Assembly (NCBI RefSeq): GCF_026262505.1
Contig: NC_067208.1
Span: 3,109,962-3,173,961, forward strand
From: Trichomonas vaginalis G3
Taxonomy: Eukaryota; Parabasalia; Trichomonadida; Trichomonadidae
Length of the DNA stretch: 64,000 nucleotides
Direction: 5' to 3'
How positions within the stretch are numbered: position 1 is the stretch's first letter; each line of letters begins with the position of its first letter. A program made the translations under genes and the position numbers. Positions 1 through 9,869 of the stretch are shown here, piece after piece. The notes below the pieces were generated by a model that did not search any database, had not been told where the DNA came from, and saw only the letters and a program-made list of their open reading frames with translations.

Positions 1-2
1 AA

Positions 3-1046
3 TTGTCTTCATTAACCGTTAAGGGTGTTTGCTTTAAATCTGATTCCCCAGATGTTTTCTCAACGTTTCAAGGTTATAAATACAACATTCTCGAAAAGCC
101 TGATTACTCAAAAATTGAGATGTTTATGGATTTCATTAAAGAAGTCATTTGTGATAATAACGATGAAGTGTATAAATACCTTCTCGGCTGGATTGCATCA
201 ATGATTCAACATCCTGGAATCAAGAATGAAACAGCAATTATTTTGAAAGGACTTCAGGGAACAGGTAAAAACAGATTCACAGACATTATTTCTGAACTCC
301 TCGCCGGTTATTCATGTAAAAACATTACTGAAATAAGTGAGCTAACGGGTAATTTCAACTCAGTAGTTGAGAATAAAATGTTTCTTGTACTTAATGAACT
401 CAAGAATGTAGGTGAAGATAGACTCGCAAACTTCAACGCTTTGAAATCAATTATTACGGATAATGAGATTAGAATTAATGAAAAGAATCAACCCAGAAGA
501 ACTGCTCAGAACGTTGCAAACTTTATTTTCGTAACTAATAACGTCTACCCTGTCAAAATTGAAGTTGGAGACAGAAGATACGTAGTTTTAAGGGTTAATG
601 GTAAATTTAAGGGTCAATTTGATTACTTCAAGAATTTAATGGATTCATGCACAAAGGAATTTTATGATAATTTACTAACATATTTTATGCAATATGACCT
701 TTCATCATTTAATGTACGAATCATACCGATGACTGAAGCCAAACAAGATTTAATCGAGTTATCAACAAATCCTTTAGATGAATGGATAAATACACATTAT
801 GATGAATTATGTGCAGGTATGACGTGTAAAAATGCTCTATTCTGCAAACCATCAGACATGAAAGACAAAAACTTTCAAATGAGCATTAAGGATAAATGTG
901 AAAGGAAACAAAGAAAAATAGATGGTAAACAAACATGGTATTATGTTTTGAAAGAAGAAATGAAAGGATTATATAAACAAATTGAACCAAACGATAATGA
1001 GGAATCATTTACTGACGATGAAATACCTGTAAATGAGGCAGTATAA
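3..1046 (+). CDS. Superfamily-3 (D5-like) DNA helicase, 5' partial
   Basis: Predicted replicative helicase that would unwind element DNA for the polymerase. The 347 visible residues contain a Walker A loop GLQGTGKN (83-90), a Walker B-like strand MFLVLNEL (126-133), the SF3 motif C FIFVTNN ending in the sensor Asn (174-180), and a downstream GDRRY (189-193) in the place of the arginine finger. This order is typical of the C-terminal helicase domain of D5-like primase-helicases of large DNA viruses, virophages and Polinton-like elements. The frame is open to the window edge and begins without an ATG, so the N-terminal part, possibly a primase, lies upstream and is not seen. It ends in an acidic tail and is followed by the 120-bp repeat cluster. 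It is the only long gene of the left element that looks unbroken. Confidence 0.8.
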   Translation: MSSLTVKGVCFKSDSPDVFSTFQGYKYNILEKPDYSKIEMFMDFIKEVICDNNDEVYKYLLGWIASMIQHPGIKNETAIILKGLQGTGKNRFTDIISELLAGYSCKNITEISELTGNFNSVVENKMFLVLNELKNVGEDRLANFNALKSIITDNEIRINEKNQPRRTAQNVANFIFVTNNVYPVKIEVGDRRYVVLRVNGKFKGQFDYFKNLMDSCTKEFYDNLLTYFMQYDLSSFNVRIIPMTEAKQDLIELSTNPLDEWINTHYDELCAGMTCKNALFCKPSDMKDKNFQMSIKDKCERKQRKIDGKQTWYYVLKEEMKGLYKQIEPNDNEESFTDDEIPVNEAV

Positions 1047-1083
1047 AGTATGATTGGAATTTATTTTTGCCTTCCTCCTGTGA

Positions 1084-1602
1084 TGTTGTCAAAATGTCAT
1101 GTTGTCTCATTTTTTCATAGAAGTTAAATAACCTGGTGACCACCTGGTGACCTGGTGACCCCTTCAGTTATTCAAAAATAATTAATTATTGAATAACCCA
1201 CTATGTTGTCAAAATGTCATGTTGTCTCATTTTTTCATAGAAGTTAAATAACCTGGTGACCACCTGGTGACCTGGTGACCCTTCAGTTATTCAAAAATAA
1301 TTAATTATTGAATAACCCACTATGTTGTCAAAATGTCATGTTGTCTCATTTTTCATAGAAGTTAAATAACCTGGTGACCACCTGGTGACCTGGTGACCCC
1401 TTCAGTTATTCAAAAATAATTAATTATTGAATAACCCACTATGTTGTCAAAATGTCATGTTGTCTCATTTTTTCATAGAAGTTAAATAAGTAAATCTGGT
1501 GACCCACCTGTGAACCTTGGTGACCTGGTGACCCCTTCAGTTCTTCAAAAATAATTAATTATTGAATAACCCACTATGTTGTCAAAATGTCATGTTGTCT
1601 CA
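1084..1602. repeat. 120-bp tandem repeat, about 4.2 copies
   Basis: Copies start with TGTTGTCAAAATGTCATG at 1084, 1204, 1323, 1442 and 1577. Each unit continues with three close CCTGGTGACC boxes and ends in the imperfect inverted repeat TTATTCAAAAATAATTAATT plus ATTGAATAA. The fourth copy carries an extra 15 bp or so within the GGTGACC cluster. A single diverged copy of the same module occurs in the other Maverick at about 50391-50480. No gene is present. Position between the helicase stop and the next start suggests a replication or regulatory block, but that is only inference. Confidence 0.9.
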
Positions 1603-1632
1603 AACTTTAGAACGGCATAATTTAAATTTTTA

Positions 1633-1640
1633 TTTTTATC
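1633..1640 (+). promoter_or_regulatory. TTTTTATC promoter-like motif
   Basis: TTTTTATC lies 4 bases before the ATG at 1645 and matches the motif seen upstream of most genes of both Mavericks (consensus TTTTTATYYG a few bases before the start). Confidence 0.5.
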
Positions 1641-1644
1641 ATAA

Positions 1645-1809
1645 ATGAATACCCCACAAGCTCAAAATTTACCACGAATCATAACAAGGGAGGAAATGAT
1701 AAAAATGATGCAAGAACATGTTAAAAATAACAAACCACTAAAATTGAGAAAATGTGGTTATGCAGTAATGATGGAAAGAGAGATGTTGTCGAAGAGGAAT
1801 AAAAATTAA
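1645..1809 (+). CDS. Small basic protein, 54 aa, unknown
   Basis: Starts MNTPQAQNLPRIITREEM and ends MLSKRNKN. It is a short, Lys/Arg/Met-rich protein with a predicted helix in the middle and no signal peptide or membrane span. I do not recognise it. Support for it being real: an ATG with the element's TTTTTATC motif just upstream, no in-frame stop for 54 codons in very AT-rich DNA, and location in the gap between the helicase and the convergent gene at 1806-2068, whose end it overlaps by four bases. Confidence 0.5.
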   Translation: MNTPQAQNLPRIITREEMIKMMQEHVKNNKPLKLRKCGYAVMMEREMLSKRNKN

Positions 1810-2068
1810 ATTTGGATAGAGTTTAAAAATTCATCTTTATTAAATTCATCTCTTCCAATCAATTTATTTATTCTATTAAATTCTTTTATTTTTGCTTCAC
1901 TCAGTTTAATGATTGAACGGTAAGTTTCTAATTTTTCGATTATTTCTTTATCGTTTTCAACCCCACCGCATTGCGCTTCTTTTTGTAATAGCATATTTTT
2001 GATTTAATTCTGTTTAGTTTCTTTTTATATTCATTGTCTGGACTCTTGACTGCTTTGTTGTCACTCAT
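1806..2068 (-). pseudogene. Small coiled-coil gene of the left Maverick, broken
   Basis: The minus strand from an ATG at 2068 begins MSDNKAVKSPDNEYKKK, and the far part reads EIIEKLETYRSIIKLSEAKI, both charged and helical, suggesting a small coiled-coil protein. A run of TTTTTTTATTTCG sits just upstream of the ATG, fitting the promoter motif of this element. The reading is interrupted about once. Its function is unknown. It lies just downstream of the integrase in the same orientation. Confidence 0.4.
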
Positions 2069-2087
2069 TTCTTACGAAATAAAAAAA

Positions 2088-3038
2088 TTAAATATTATTT
2101 AAATATAATGGAGTAATAAAATAAATCGGAATTTCTATTAATTTATTGTCAACTTCAACTAATGCATTGCCGTTAATATATCTAACAAATTCAGCTATTG
2201 TGTCAAATCTTCGTCTTCTTTTTGTCATTGATTTATCAGTTTTTCCATAATCGAGATGAATTCAAAACTTTATCCCCTTGTTTAAAATTCATGAGCCCCG
2301 AATTAATTTGTTCACGTTTAACATCATTTAACCTTTCCATTTGCTTTCTAATATATTCCCATTCTTTTGAAATATCATTTTTCATTTCCACTGGTTTCAT
2401 GTTTATAGTTCTATGCCATGTATTATTGTAATAATATACTAACTGTTGTATGATGGAGTCATGATTTCCATCCCAGTATATCTGACCGTTAACCCCTAAC
2501 GCATCTCTAAGAGTTCTCATTACCGCATCAACTATTTTATTATGAAACGTATATGGAGAGGATGAAAAGTAAAAATTAATTTGTGGGAAATAATGAGCCA
2601 TAGCTGCCTGAAATCCTTTATCACCATCACCCCTGATATTATCTACTCTTTCATGATCTAGTAAGTATTGAATAGCTCTTCTTGTTTCCTGTTCTGTTTT
2701 CCCTTTCACCGGAATGCAATATAAATATCTAGTGTTAATGTTAATGGCAAATAAATAAGTAACGTTTCCTTTTGAATATTCCAGATGATCGATTTCGTAT
2801 GAATATGGATATGGAGCAAATGAAGGCGACTAAATTTTTCCTTTAAGGTTGAATTTTGGGTCAATTGGTTTATTTAATATCTTGAAATCCTTTTTAAAAT
2901 CTTTTTGCTTCTTTAATGTTTGAAATGGATATAATAAAGTGAATGATGAAGGATTAACTGAAGGAGGAGGTATACTGTTGGAGGTTTTGGTGTTGCAAGT
3001 GGTTTAATTTTATCTGCTTTGATTTTGTTGAGATTCAT
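2088..3038 (-). pseudogene. Maverick retroviral-type (rve) integrase, broken
   Basis: Would have inserted element DNA into the host chromosome. Seen on the minus strand: a first strand YEIDHLEYSKGN holding the first catalytic Asp, then AININTRYLYCIPVKGKT, the second-Asp motif RGDGDKGF, the segment SPYTFHNKIVDAVMRTLRD where the third acidic residue lies, a helical YYNNTWHRTIN typical of rve integrases, and a small C-terminal beta region rich in VEVDNKLIEIPIYF that resembles an SH3/chromo-like tail. The likely start ATG at 3038 overlaps the stop of the upstream 183-aa gene. The gene is broken in a few places. Confidence 0.75.
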
Positions 3039-3586
3039 TCCTCCTTCATTAATTCTGGATGTATTCTATTCATTTGTTTTAAATATGCTGTATATAAAGG
3101 TTTGATATACTTTCCCGCTTCGAGTTTATGTTGAAGGATGAATTCCAAAAGTTGATCTTCATTTAAAAGTCGGGCTGAATATGGTTTAACTAATGAATCA
3201 TAAATTAAAGCTTGTGCTTCATTTATGGTCTGAAGGACCTGGGCGTTTTGTTCCTTTGTTTTTTGCGGCTCAGGATTATATAATTTATATAATTCATCAA
3301 TATCTTCTTCTGTTAATACTTTATTTTTGAAATCTTTCAACTGTTTAAGTTGTGATTTAGTTTTTCCCTTTGAATATTCATTATTTTTAATTTTGTCTTT
3401 AATTTTAGAAATTATTTTATCATGATATTTCAAAATTTCATTTTTATAATATGGATAATAATATTCCATATCATCACCCGTTATATTGTTATCATATTTT
3501 TGGAGATATGCTTTTAAATCATAATAATTAAGAAAATTTTGATTAAATACTAAATCATCAATTAAATTTTTAAATCTGTTATCCAT
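3035..3586 (-). CDS. 183-aa helical protein upstream of the integrase, unknown
   Basis: Begins MDNRFKNLIDDLVFNQNFLN and is highly charged and mostly alpha-helical, with a Lys-rich stretch (KIISKIKDKIKNNEYSKGK, about residues 58-76). There is no signal peptide or membrane span. It reads without a break from an ATG with TTTTTAT just upstream (3591-3597, minus strand). Its stop codon overlaps the putative integrase start in an ATGA arrangement, so the two could be co-translated or be parts of one integrase-related gene. I do not recognise a family; an N-terminal partner or domain of the integrase is possible. Confidence 0.55.
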   Translation of the reverse strand: MDNRFKNLIDDLVFNQNFLNYYDLKAYLQKYDNNITGDDMEYYYPYYKNEILKYHDKIISKIKDKIKNNEYSKGKTKSQLKQLKDFKNKVLTEEDIDELYKLYNPEPQKTKEQNAQVLQTINEAQALIYDSLVKPYSARLLNEDQLLEFILQHKLEAGKYIKPLYTAYLKQMNRIHPELMKEE

Positions 3587-3683
3587 TTATATAAAAATAA
3601 AATCAATGTTTTAAGGGTGCCCACCTCTTTGATCAAGAATCAAAACCATCATTAACGGTTCCTTTTGTCTCTTCTGTATTTTA
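3587..3683. other. Intergenic spacer with a small hairpin
   Basis: Between the polymerase end and the 183-aa gene. It contains an inverted repeat TTTGAT-caaga-ATCAAA at about 3628-3644 and GGG-tg-CCC just before it. Confidence 0.4.
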
Positions 3684-6600
3684 TTAAATAAATGGCATAC
3701 AACATCCATTTTCACAACATACAGCCTTAGTGTGTGCTCCTGTTAATGCAGTCTTACCAATTGTTAAGCGAGTCATTGACCCGTTTTTAAGTTGTAAATT
3801 AATATTCTGACCATCAAATATCACTTTATCATTTATTATATCCAAATAATTTTTAGGTGTTAATTGTTTATTTTGTCGTAAACTAACACCTTTCATTTTT
3901 TGTGCAATCTTTTTAAAATCACTTCCATCAATTGAACCGTTGAATGATGTATAACACTTAGGACATAAAGCAACCATGTTATCACCTTGTTTCTCAATTG
4001 CTAAACCCAATAACTTCTTCTCATGTGCTTTTTCTTCAGCTTTATTCTTTAATTTAGGTTTAAATTTCTCATCAAAACAGAAGAAATCAAAGGTGCGAAT
4101 TTGAAAATGTTTTTATCATAAAATTGTTTATCGGTAACAATTGCTTGAAATGCTTGAGTGTTAGGAAGATTTGGTCGCCAGCGATTGCCCAATAAGATGA
4201 ATCAGTATCACCTTCAATGAAATGAAAACGATTAACATCCATGCATTTATACATAAAATCATAAATGAAAACCAAATACCAGTATTTAGCATTATCTAAA
4301 GTGAAGAATGCCTCTTGTAAACATGTATCACATCTATAAAATCTATCTTTAAGCATCACTTGATATGTATCTTCACCTATTTCTCTTATGTTTTTAAACT
4401 TATTTGACATACATGCAACGCGTGCCTTCTGTGCATTCATTATTTTAGTCTTTGCGTAATTTTGTGTATTCATTGCATCGTAACCATATGATCCATTAAG
4501 TGAAATCTTGCAAAATAAACTTTTTCCTTTATTTCCTTCTAATTCAGCCTTTTGTCTTTCGTTCATAAATTTGTTCGCAAATTCATTAAAACAAGTGTTT
4601 TTAGTAAATGTTAAAATTGATTGAATATCATCGATGATAAAATGAAATCTGTCTATTAGATACCAAAGATAATAAGAAGAAAATGGTTGATATTGGTTGT
4701 GTGTTGATGCTAACTGAGTTAATTTCTCTGTTTCTGGTCAACTGGTAGATTGTTTGATTTCATGTAATTATACATAAAACTGCCAATTGTTTTTTCATCT
4801 GTGATAATATCTAAGTTTCTTATTATCGGTAAAAAGTTTATGTAATCATTAATGTATTTTTCATCAATGTGACCCTTTACTTCAGCCACGAATAAAGTAT
4901 TTTTCTTCTTAATTATTCCCAGTGCTTTTGCTTTCTTTGTTGCTGTATCACAAATGATAACACCATTCAATCTTCCCGGCATATACATTTTATGGTCAGT
5001 ATATTGAATGAAATCATGAGGATTAGATGAAAATGATGAAGGATATAATGAATTAAAATCAACACCAACGAAATGAGTCATAATGTTGGGTGTCCTCATT
5101 TGATACAGTTTTAGTTTCTGGATTATATGAAAGTTTATTAATGTGCGTGATTCCTTTAAGATTACTCTATGTTGAACATTTGATAGACCACCAGTAATTC
5201 CATTACGGAGAATGTGATAAGCTTCAACTGAATCTAAAGTCATTGGTAAATTATTTTTTAATGCATAATTTCTTAAATTGATTCTTAAACGTTGAACATC
5301 TTCATCTTTATTTGATTTTACGACATTGCAATAACAACACATTAACTGACAATTTTCTTTGGTATGTGGTTTTTCATTATCGATTCTATCCAATGTTGGT
5401 TTATTTGCATATGTAAACGCTTTACCACACATTTTGCATTTAGATGAAAGGATTAAATCGTGATAGTATTGAATCATCCATTGAAACATTGTTTTTAGTA
5501 TCCTTTCTGCTTTTTCATCTTGTTTCTTATATGATTCAATTTTATATTTCCAATACTTTTTCGTTAATTCAAAACTTGATTCCACATTTTCTTCTTCTGG
5601 ATATTTTCGTTAGGATTAAAGTCTTATATGCTAAAGCGTAACGAATCATTGAAGCATTCGATGATAAAGAAAGATTATGAAGCATGTCAATTTTATAAAC
5701 AAATGTTTCTTCAATAATTTTATCAATTGGGTCAATCATAATTTCAACATCTTTATTGCAATAATGAATAAAATATTCTAATCTATTCTTAAATTTTTAG
5801 CATCATTGAGATATATTTGATAATCACTATCTGATATAGTTTCTTGTTAATGCTGAATAAAATGAATCTTCGTGAATGGTTCCTTTATATAATTCTTCTT
5901 CGTAATTTCCCATGTGATGAATTGATAAGGGAAAAAGGATTTAACACGTGATTTATTGTTTCCGAAATCTTGAGTGAATTGGTCTAATGTCCCACCCGCT
6001 ATATAATTTCTGATGTCAATAAATCTCAATTCATATGGAACGTTTGTTTTCTTTACAATGATTTGCTTAAATTGTGAAGATGAACCCAGCATTGATTTTA
6101 TTTTCCATTTTGCAGTGTTTAAATCACGAAGAATTAAATTTAAATCAAACTTTCCCGAATTAAAACCTATGATATTCACTTTATTAAATTCCTCATCTAG
6201 AAGTTCTTTAAATGCTTTCTTCTGTTTTTCATTTAATGTTTGCGACTTCATTAATTCTTCATATTGTTCAATATTTGATTTAGCAACTAATGAACAGGTT
6301 GAAAATAAAAACTCAATCCAATCAGAAATAAAAGAATCACTCGAAGTTAAGCAAAAATTCCTCGTATATGTTTTATCGTTTAATTTAACCGTTGATGATA
6401 CCATGAATGGTTTTAAGTAAGCGTTCAAAGTTGCACACTCAGAAAGTTGTAATTCTTCTTTAGTCTCTAATGTTTCGAAGTCAAAAGTAATATAATATCT
6501 TGTCGGTTTATAATATTCCTGCAAATTGTGAGCTAATAGCCACTGATATATCTTCTGTTTCGTGATATGTGGTGCATATGGTTGTTGTGTGTTTTGCAAT

Positions 6601-7110
6601 TGAACGTCTTGAATTAATCTTCCATTATTTTCTTTACATTTCTCACAATGTTTTAAAAATCTTCTTTGGTTTTTCCTTTCTGGATCATCACGGATAGAAT
6701 AAACTTCTTCTTTGCAAAAGGGCAAACTTTATAGCCGGTGAGTGCTTCAACGTCTGTTATTCTGTCAGCGTGAAGTTTTCCACATGGACTCTGTGTTAAT
6801 AAAATATTTACTGTTTCAAATTCTGGATCTATCATTATTGATTCCACTAATGGAAAGTCTACCTTGTTAATGTCTACGTCTTCTGGTTGAGGTCACAATA
6901 ATAAAATCAATATTAACGTTTAACATTCTTGCTAACCTCTCACTTTCTGATGAAATGTCAAACCCTTCATATGCATCTATGCTTCATTTAAATAACTTCT
7001 ACGAGTTTTAGGATTAACACCATCAGGAATGTTATAGAAGCGTTTAAATAACCTTCTACCTTCTGCTCTATTTGATTATCATTCATTTTAGCTGTTCCAT
7101 TTTTGTTCAT
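3684..7110 (-). pseudogene. Maverick family B DNA polymerase (protein-primed type), broken
   Basis: Replicates the element. On the minus strand, in order: an ATG at 7110 with TTTTTAT just upstream; exonuclease motif I in YYITFDFETLET; exonuclease motif II in IIGFNSGKFDLNLIL; an HNH-like zinc segment (about 5310-5444); palm motif A in VGVDFNSLYPSSF; motif B in KISLNGSYGYDAMN; motif C in FIEGDTDSSYW; and a C-terminal part with CPKCYTSFNG. The order and the wording of motifs A and B fit protein-primed PolB of Mavericks. The gene is clearly broken, with several interruptions. It is followed downstream by the integrase genes in the same direction. Confidence 0.85.
5310..5444 (-). other. HNH-like zinc segment inside the PolB region
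   Basis: Residues read CKMCGKAF, then TLDRIDNEKPHTKENCQLM, then CCYCNVVKSNKD. Two CxxC pairs, the DRIDN strand-turn, a His and an Asn in the ENCQ position match the treble-clef core of HNH nucleases that use four zinc-binding cysteines. It lies between the exonuclease and palm motifs of the polymerase, where I would not expect a nuclease. It could be an inserted homing-type endonuclease remnant or a domain native to this polymerase group. Activity cannot be judged. Confidence 0.6.
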
Positions 7111-7163
7111 TTATGTAAGAATAAAAATTAAAAAATAAAAATAAAGTTTATTTTTTAAAGTCC

Positions 7164-7192
7164 GAGACTCAGAGAGTCCAGGGCTAAAGTCC
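7164..7192. other. Paired-hairpin module (left Maverick copy)
   Basis: GACTC-aga-GAGTC (7166-7178) is followed after 2 nt by GGGC-taaa-GTCC (7181-7192, one G:U pair in the stem), then AT. The same two-stem design occurs at 51226-51251 and 54899-54923 with different but still pairing bases. Here it lies at the 3' end of the minus-strand gene that stops at 7184. Confidence 0.55.
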
Positions 7193-8294
7193 ATAAAATG
7201 AATTAAGAACACATAAATTTTTATCATCTGCGACGTGACGAATACATTTTAATTTACTCAAGAATGCGTACCCTGATACATTAAATCTAATTCCTGTCTT
7301 ATTTAATTTCACAACTTTGAAAAGGAATGTATGAATAGCTATAAAATGATGAGATGATGTTTTATGGGTTGCTTCCATTTTTTCTGAAATAAATGAATAA
7401 ATATAATGTTTATAAGTTTTCATATCTTTTATGTTCTTAATAACGAATGGTATAGACCTTTCAACTTCGTCTTCCTTCGGTGCTGTTCTTTCATATGAAA
7501 CATTATTGGTATCTTCAATAATGAAACCACAATCACATAAAATTTTATATTCCAATTGTTTCTTTTGATATTTTATCTAACAAATCAAAAACTTTATCAA
7601 CACCTGTACATTTATTTAAATAATAATTTGTGTAAATATCATGGTCTTCTTTCTTAATCGTATTTGTTGCATATGTTACATTTTTCAGTGCTTTTTTGAA
7701 TTTTTCAGAATCAAGAGGAGGTGAAAGTAATATACATGGATAATCTCCATCGTCAATAAATTGTAACTTATGTTTATGAATAAATTTTGTGCCTTCTTCT
7801 GAAAGTGTTTCGTCAATATCACCATCTAATAAATTTTTAGTAGATTCCAAAAAGTAATTTTTATATCTTTCTTCATGAGATTTTTGAACTTCTGATTCTG
7901 AAGCTGGGATATTCATTAAACCCTCTACTTCATTTTCATTATATTTTTCAACTTCTCTTAATTCCTTAATTTTTTCATCTATTTCATCTCTTATTTTTTC
8001 CAGTCTTTCAATTTCATCATATTCATCATCTTTAATCCGTTCTTCATAATATTCAGGGAAAACATCAGGTTCTTTAGGTTTTTCTTCTTCAGATGTGGGA
8101 TATAAGAAATTTATAACATCATCTTTATTCATTTTTCCATCATAATCTAAATCATTTAAAAACTCCGCGAATTTTTGACAATTTCTTAAATAATATTTAT
8201 CAACTTCATAACCCGCCTCCTCTAATATATCCTTTATTTCCTCATTTGTGAATCCTAATTTTTTAACGTTGTTAGTTTTGACACTCATTTTCAT
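7184..8294 (-). pseudogene. Maverick gene of unknown function upstream of PolB, broken
   Basis: The N-terminal part reads NEEIKDILEEAGYEVDKYY...FLNDLDYDG...VINFLYP, resembling the N-terminus of the gene at 51059-52104 in the other Maverick (EIKQLLTEANIDVAKHY...ILNDYNG...IHEFIKP). In both elements this gene directly precedes PolB. The middle is an acidic coiled coil (ERLEKIRDEIDEKIKELR). The ATG may be 8294 or 8288. The function is unknown; the small N-terminal helical domain could be a SAP/LEM-like DNA-binding fold, but that is a guess. The gene is interrupted about once. Confidence 0.5.
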
Positions 8295-8353
8295 ACAAAT
8301 TAAAAAAATAAATTATTCAAAAATGTAAGACATGAATTTTTAAAGTTTATTTT

Positions 8354-8584
8354 TTATTCATGAAAATAATTATTTCTAATTTCTTCTTCTCGTTTATGAG
8401 GTCTTTGATTATGACTCCATTGATTCCATGAAATTAAATATTCTTTATCATTATATTTATACTTCATTAGCTTATTTTGGCTTTCATATTCATTTAATAA
8501 TTCACAATCTTCATTTTTAAATTGAAGTTTAACCCATTCAGGATTTAAACAATGTTTAATTAATCGCGGAATATCTGACATCAT
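8354..8584 (-). CDS. Small protein, 76 aa, unknown
   Basis: Starts MMSDIPRLIKHCLNPEWVKL and ends REEEIRNNYFHE. It is hydrophilic with no membrane span. The promoter-like TTTTTTATC lies at 8609-8617 (minus strand), upstream of the ATG, as in other genes of the element. It is the outermost gene seen at this end of the left Maverick. I do not recognise it. Confidence 0.45.
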   Translation of the reverse strand: MMSDIPRLIKHCLNPEWVKLQFKNEDCELLNEYESQNKLMKYKYNDKEYLISWNQWSHNQRPHKREEEIRNNYFHE

Positions 8585-9431
8585 CTGTATATAGCTTCTT
8601 TTATAAAAGATAAAAAATAAATTATTTTAAAATTAATGTTAATTTTTTTAATGTGTTTATAAATAAATATATTTTAATGCATCGTCTATATATAGATGTA
8701 ACAAAAAAAGTCATTAAACCCGTACTCATATACTACTGATCATTGAAAAACAGAACTTGTTATTTTATTGATATTTAAATCATATGAAAATGTTTCCACT
8801 TATATCTTTGGACAGAAGCATGTTTGCTCACACTTTTAATTGAATTTTACGCACCTCTTCAGAATTTTTTTCGTTTAGAGTTTTCAATCGTTTTGAATTC
8901 GTATTCTATTATTTTTATCCTAAATCTTTTTCTTCGTCTGAACTCTAATCTATTTAATAAGATTCAGAAGCTTTTAAAAAGTTAATTTAGATCGAATAAA
9001 AGTTACATATTTTCCGATGTACTTCATATTAAATCATAATTAATTTTATTAAATTCTGAATTTTTATTGATAATTTGACACAAAATTTTGTGAAAAAAAT
9101 TACTCCTTTTATGATTGAACTTGTTCTTTTTATACGTATAAATGTTTTTAGACTTTTTAAAAATTTATTCAGAAAATCGTATATTAAAAAGTTTAATTTC
9201 TAATTTAGGATTATCGAACTATATTAAGCCAAATTTAGTGAAACAGATTTTTATTATCGTTGCATATTTAAATTTTTCTGATTAAATTCTTTTAAGATTC
9301 AGAGTACAGCTATTTTCAAAATGATTTATTTAAGATAGCTAAACACATAACAATACAGAATTTCTCAAAGAAACCATTCTGTAAAATTTCTATATCTTTT
9401 CAAAATATTTATCAATTTTCTTTAATTTTTC
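8585..9431. other. AT-rich DNA without a gene
   Basis: Apart from the promoter motif of the 8584 gene, I see no supported coding sequence, RNA gene or repeat. The right end of the left Maverick probably lies in the first 100-150 bases; a short palindromic patch, CTATATATAG (8686-8695), is the only visible structure there. Confidence 0.5.
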
Positions 9432-9869
9432 ATGATTACGTCCTTACATAATTCCAAGCATTGCAAGATGCATCATAGTCAAACCCTACGAGACTATGAG
9501 AAAATCCAAAAGAGAGTTAAACAGAATGAGGGAAAGCTGGAATTCATTACAGAATATCTTGACCATTACTTTGGAGCACATGTTAACACAGTCATTCTTA
9601 ATTCACTGGCCAAAATCATCATGGAAACATATGGAATTTCTTTAGATAGACTCGCTAAAAGAAATCGTTCTGCCCTATTATGCTGGTATTCGGAAAATTG
9701 GGATAAGATATATCCTGTTCTAAACGCACTAAATATTGGAAGAAAGAATGAATCATTATTCAAAACAGAAATGAAAAACCCTCTGATCGAGAATTACAAA
9801 CCATTAGCAATTAGGGAACCAAAATGCGACGATCCATTATCCCTAGAAATACTTTTAAATTGTCATTAA
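9432..9869 (+). CDS. Hypothetical protein, 145 aa
   Basis: Starts MITSLHNSKHCKMHHSQTLR. Residues about 37-105 (FITEYLDHYFGAHVNTVILN onward, to NWDKIYPVLNAL) look like a compact all-helical globular domain. The composition (normal mix of Trp, Cys, Gly, Pro) is much more protein-like than the surrounding AT-rich DNA, and the codons are less AT-skewed than the spacer. No signal peptide or membrane span. I do not recognise the family; it may be a trichomonad-specific host protein or a fragment of one. No clear initiator element could be assigned. It lies alone between the left Maverick and the 52.5-kb unit. Confidence 0.55.
   Translation: MITSLHNSKHCKMHHSQTLRDYEKIQKRVKQNEGKLEFITEYLDHYFGAHVNTVILNSLAKIIMETYGISLDRLAKRNRSALLCWYSENWDKIYPVLNALNIGRKNESLFKTEMKNPLIENYKPLAIREPKCDDPLSLEILLNCH

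Larger units (their letters stand above)
1..8640. mobile_element. Left Maverick/Polinton fossil, incomplete at the window start
   Basis: The span carries a superfamily-3 helicase, a retroviral-type integrase and a family B DNA polymerase, the combination that defines Maverick/Polinton and related virus-like elements. Integrase, polymerase and two small genes are on the minus strand, the helicase on the plus strand. The left end lies outside the window. The right end is placed near 8640 because the last gene with the element's promoter motif starts at 8584; no terminal inverted repeat was identified. The element is a fossil: polymerase, integrase and the 7184-8294 gene are all broken (roughly ten interruptions in total), while the helicase reads open. 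It lies outside the 52.5-kb inverted-repeat unit that starts at 10605. Confidence 0.75.

Noticed and set aside
2198-2431. 77-aa plus-strand ORF
   Set aside because: Shadow of the integrase on the other strand.
6013-6420. 135-aa plus-strand ORF
   Set aside because: It lies opposite the PolB exonuclease region, whose motifs are clear on the minus strand.
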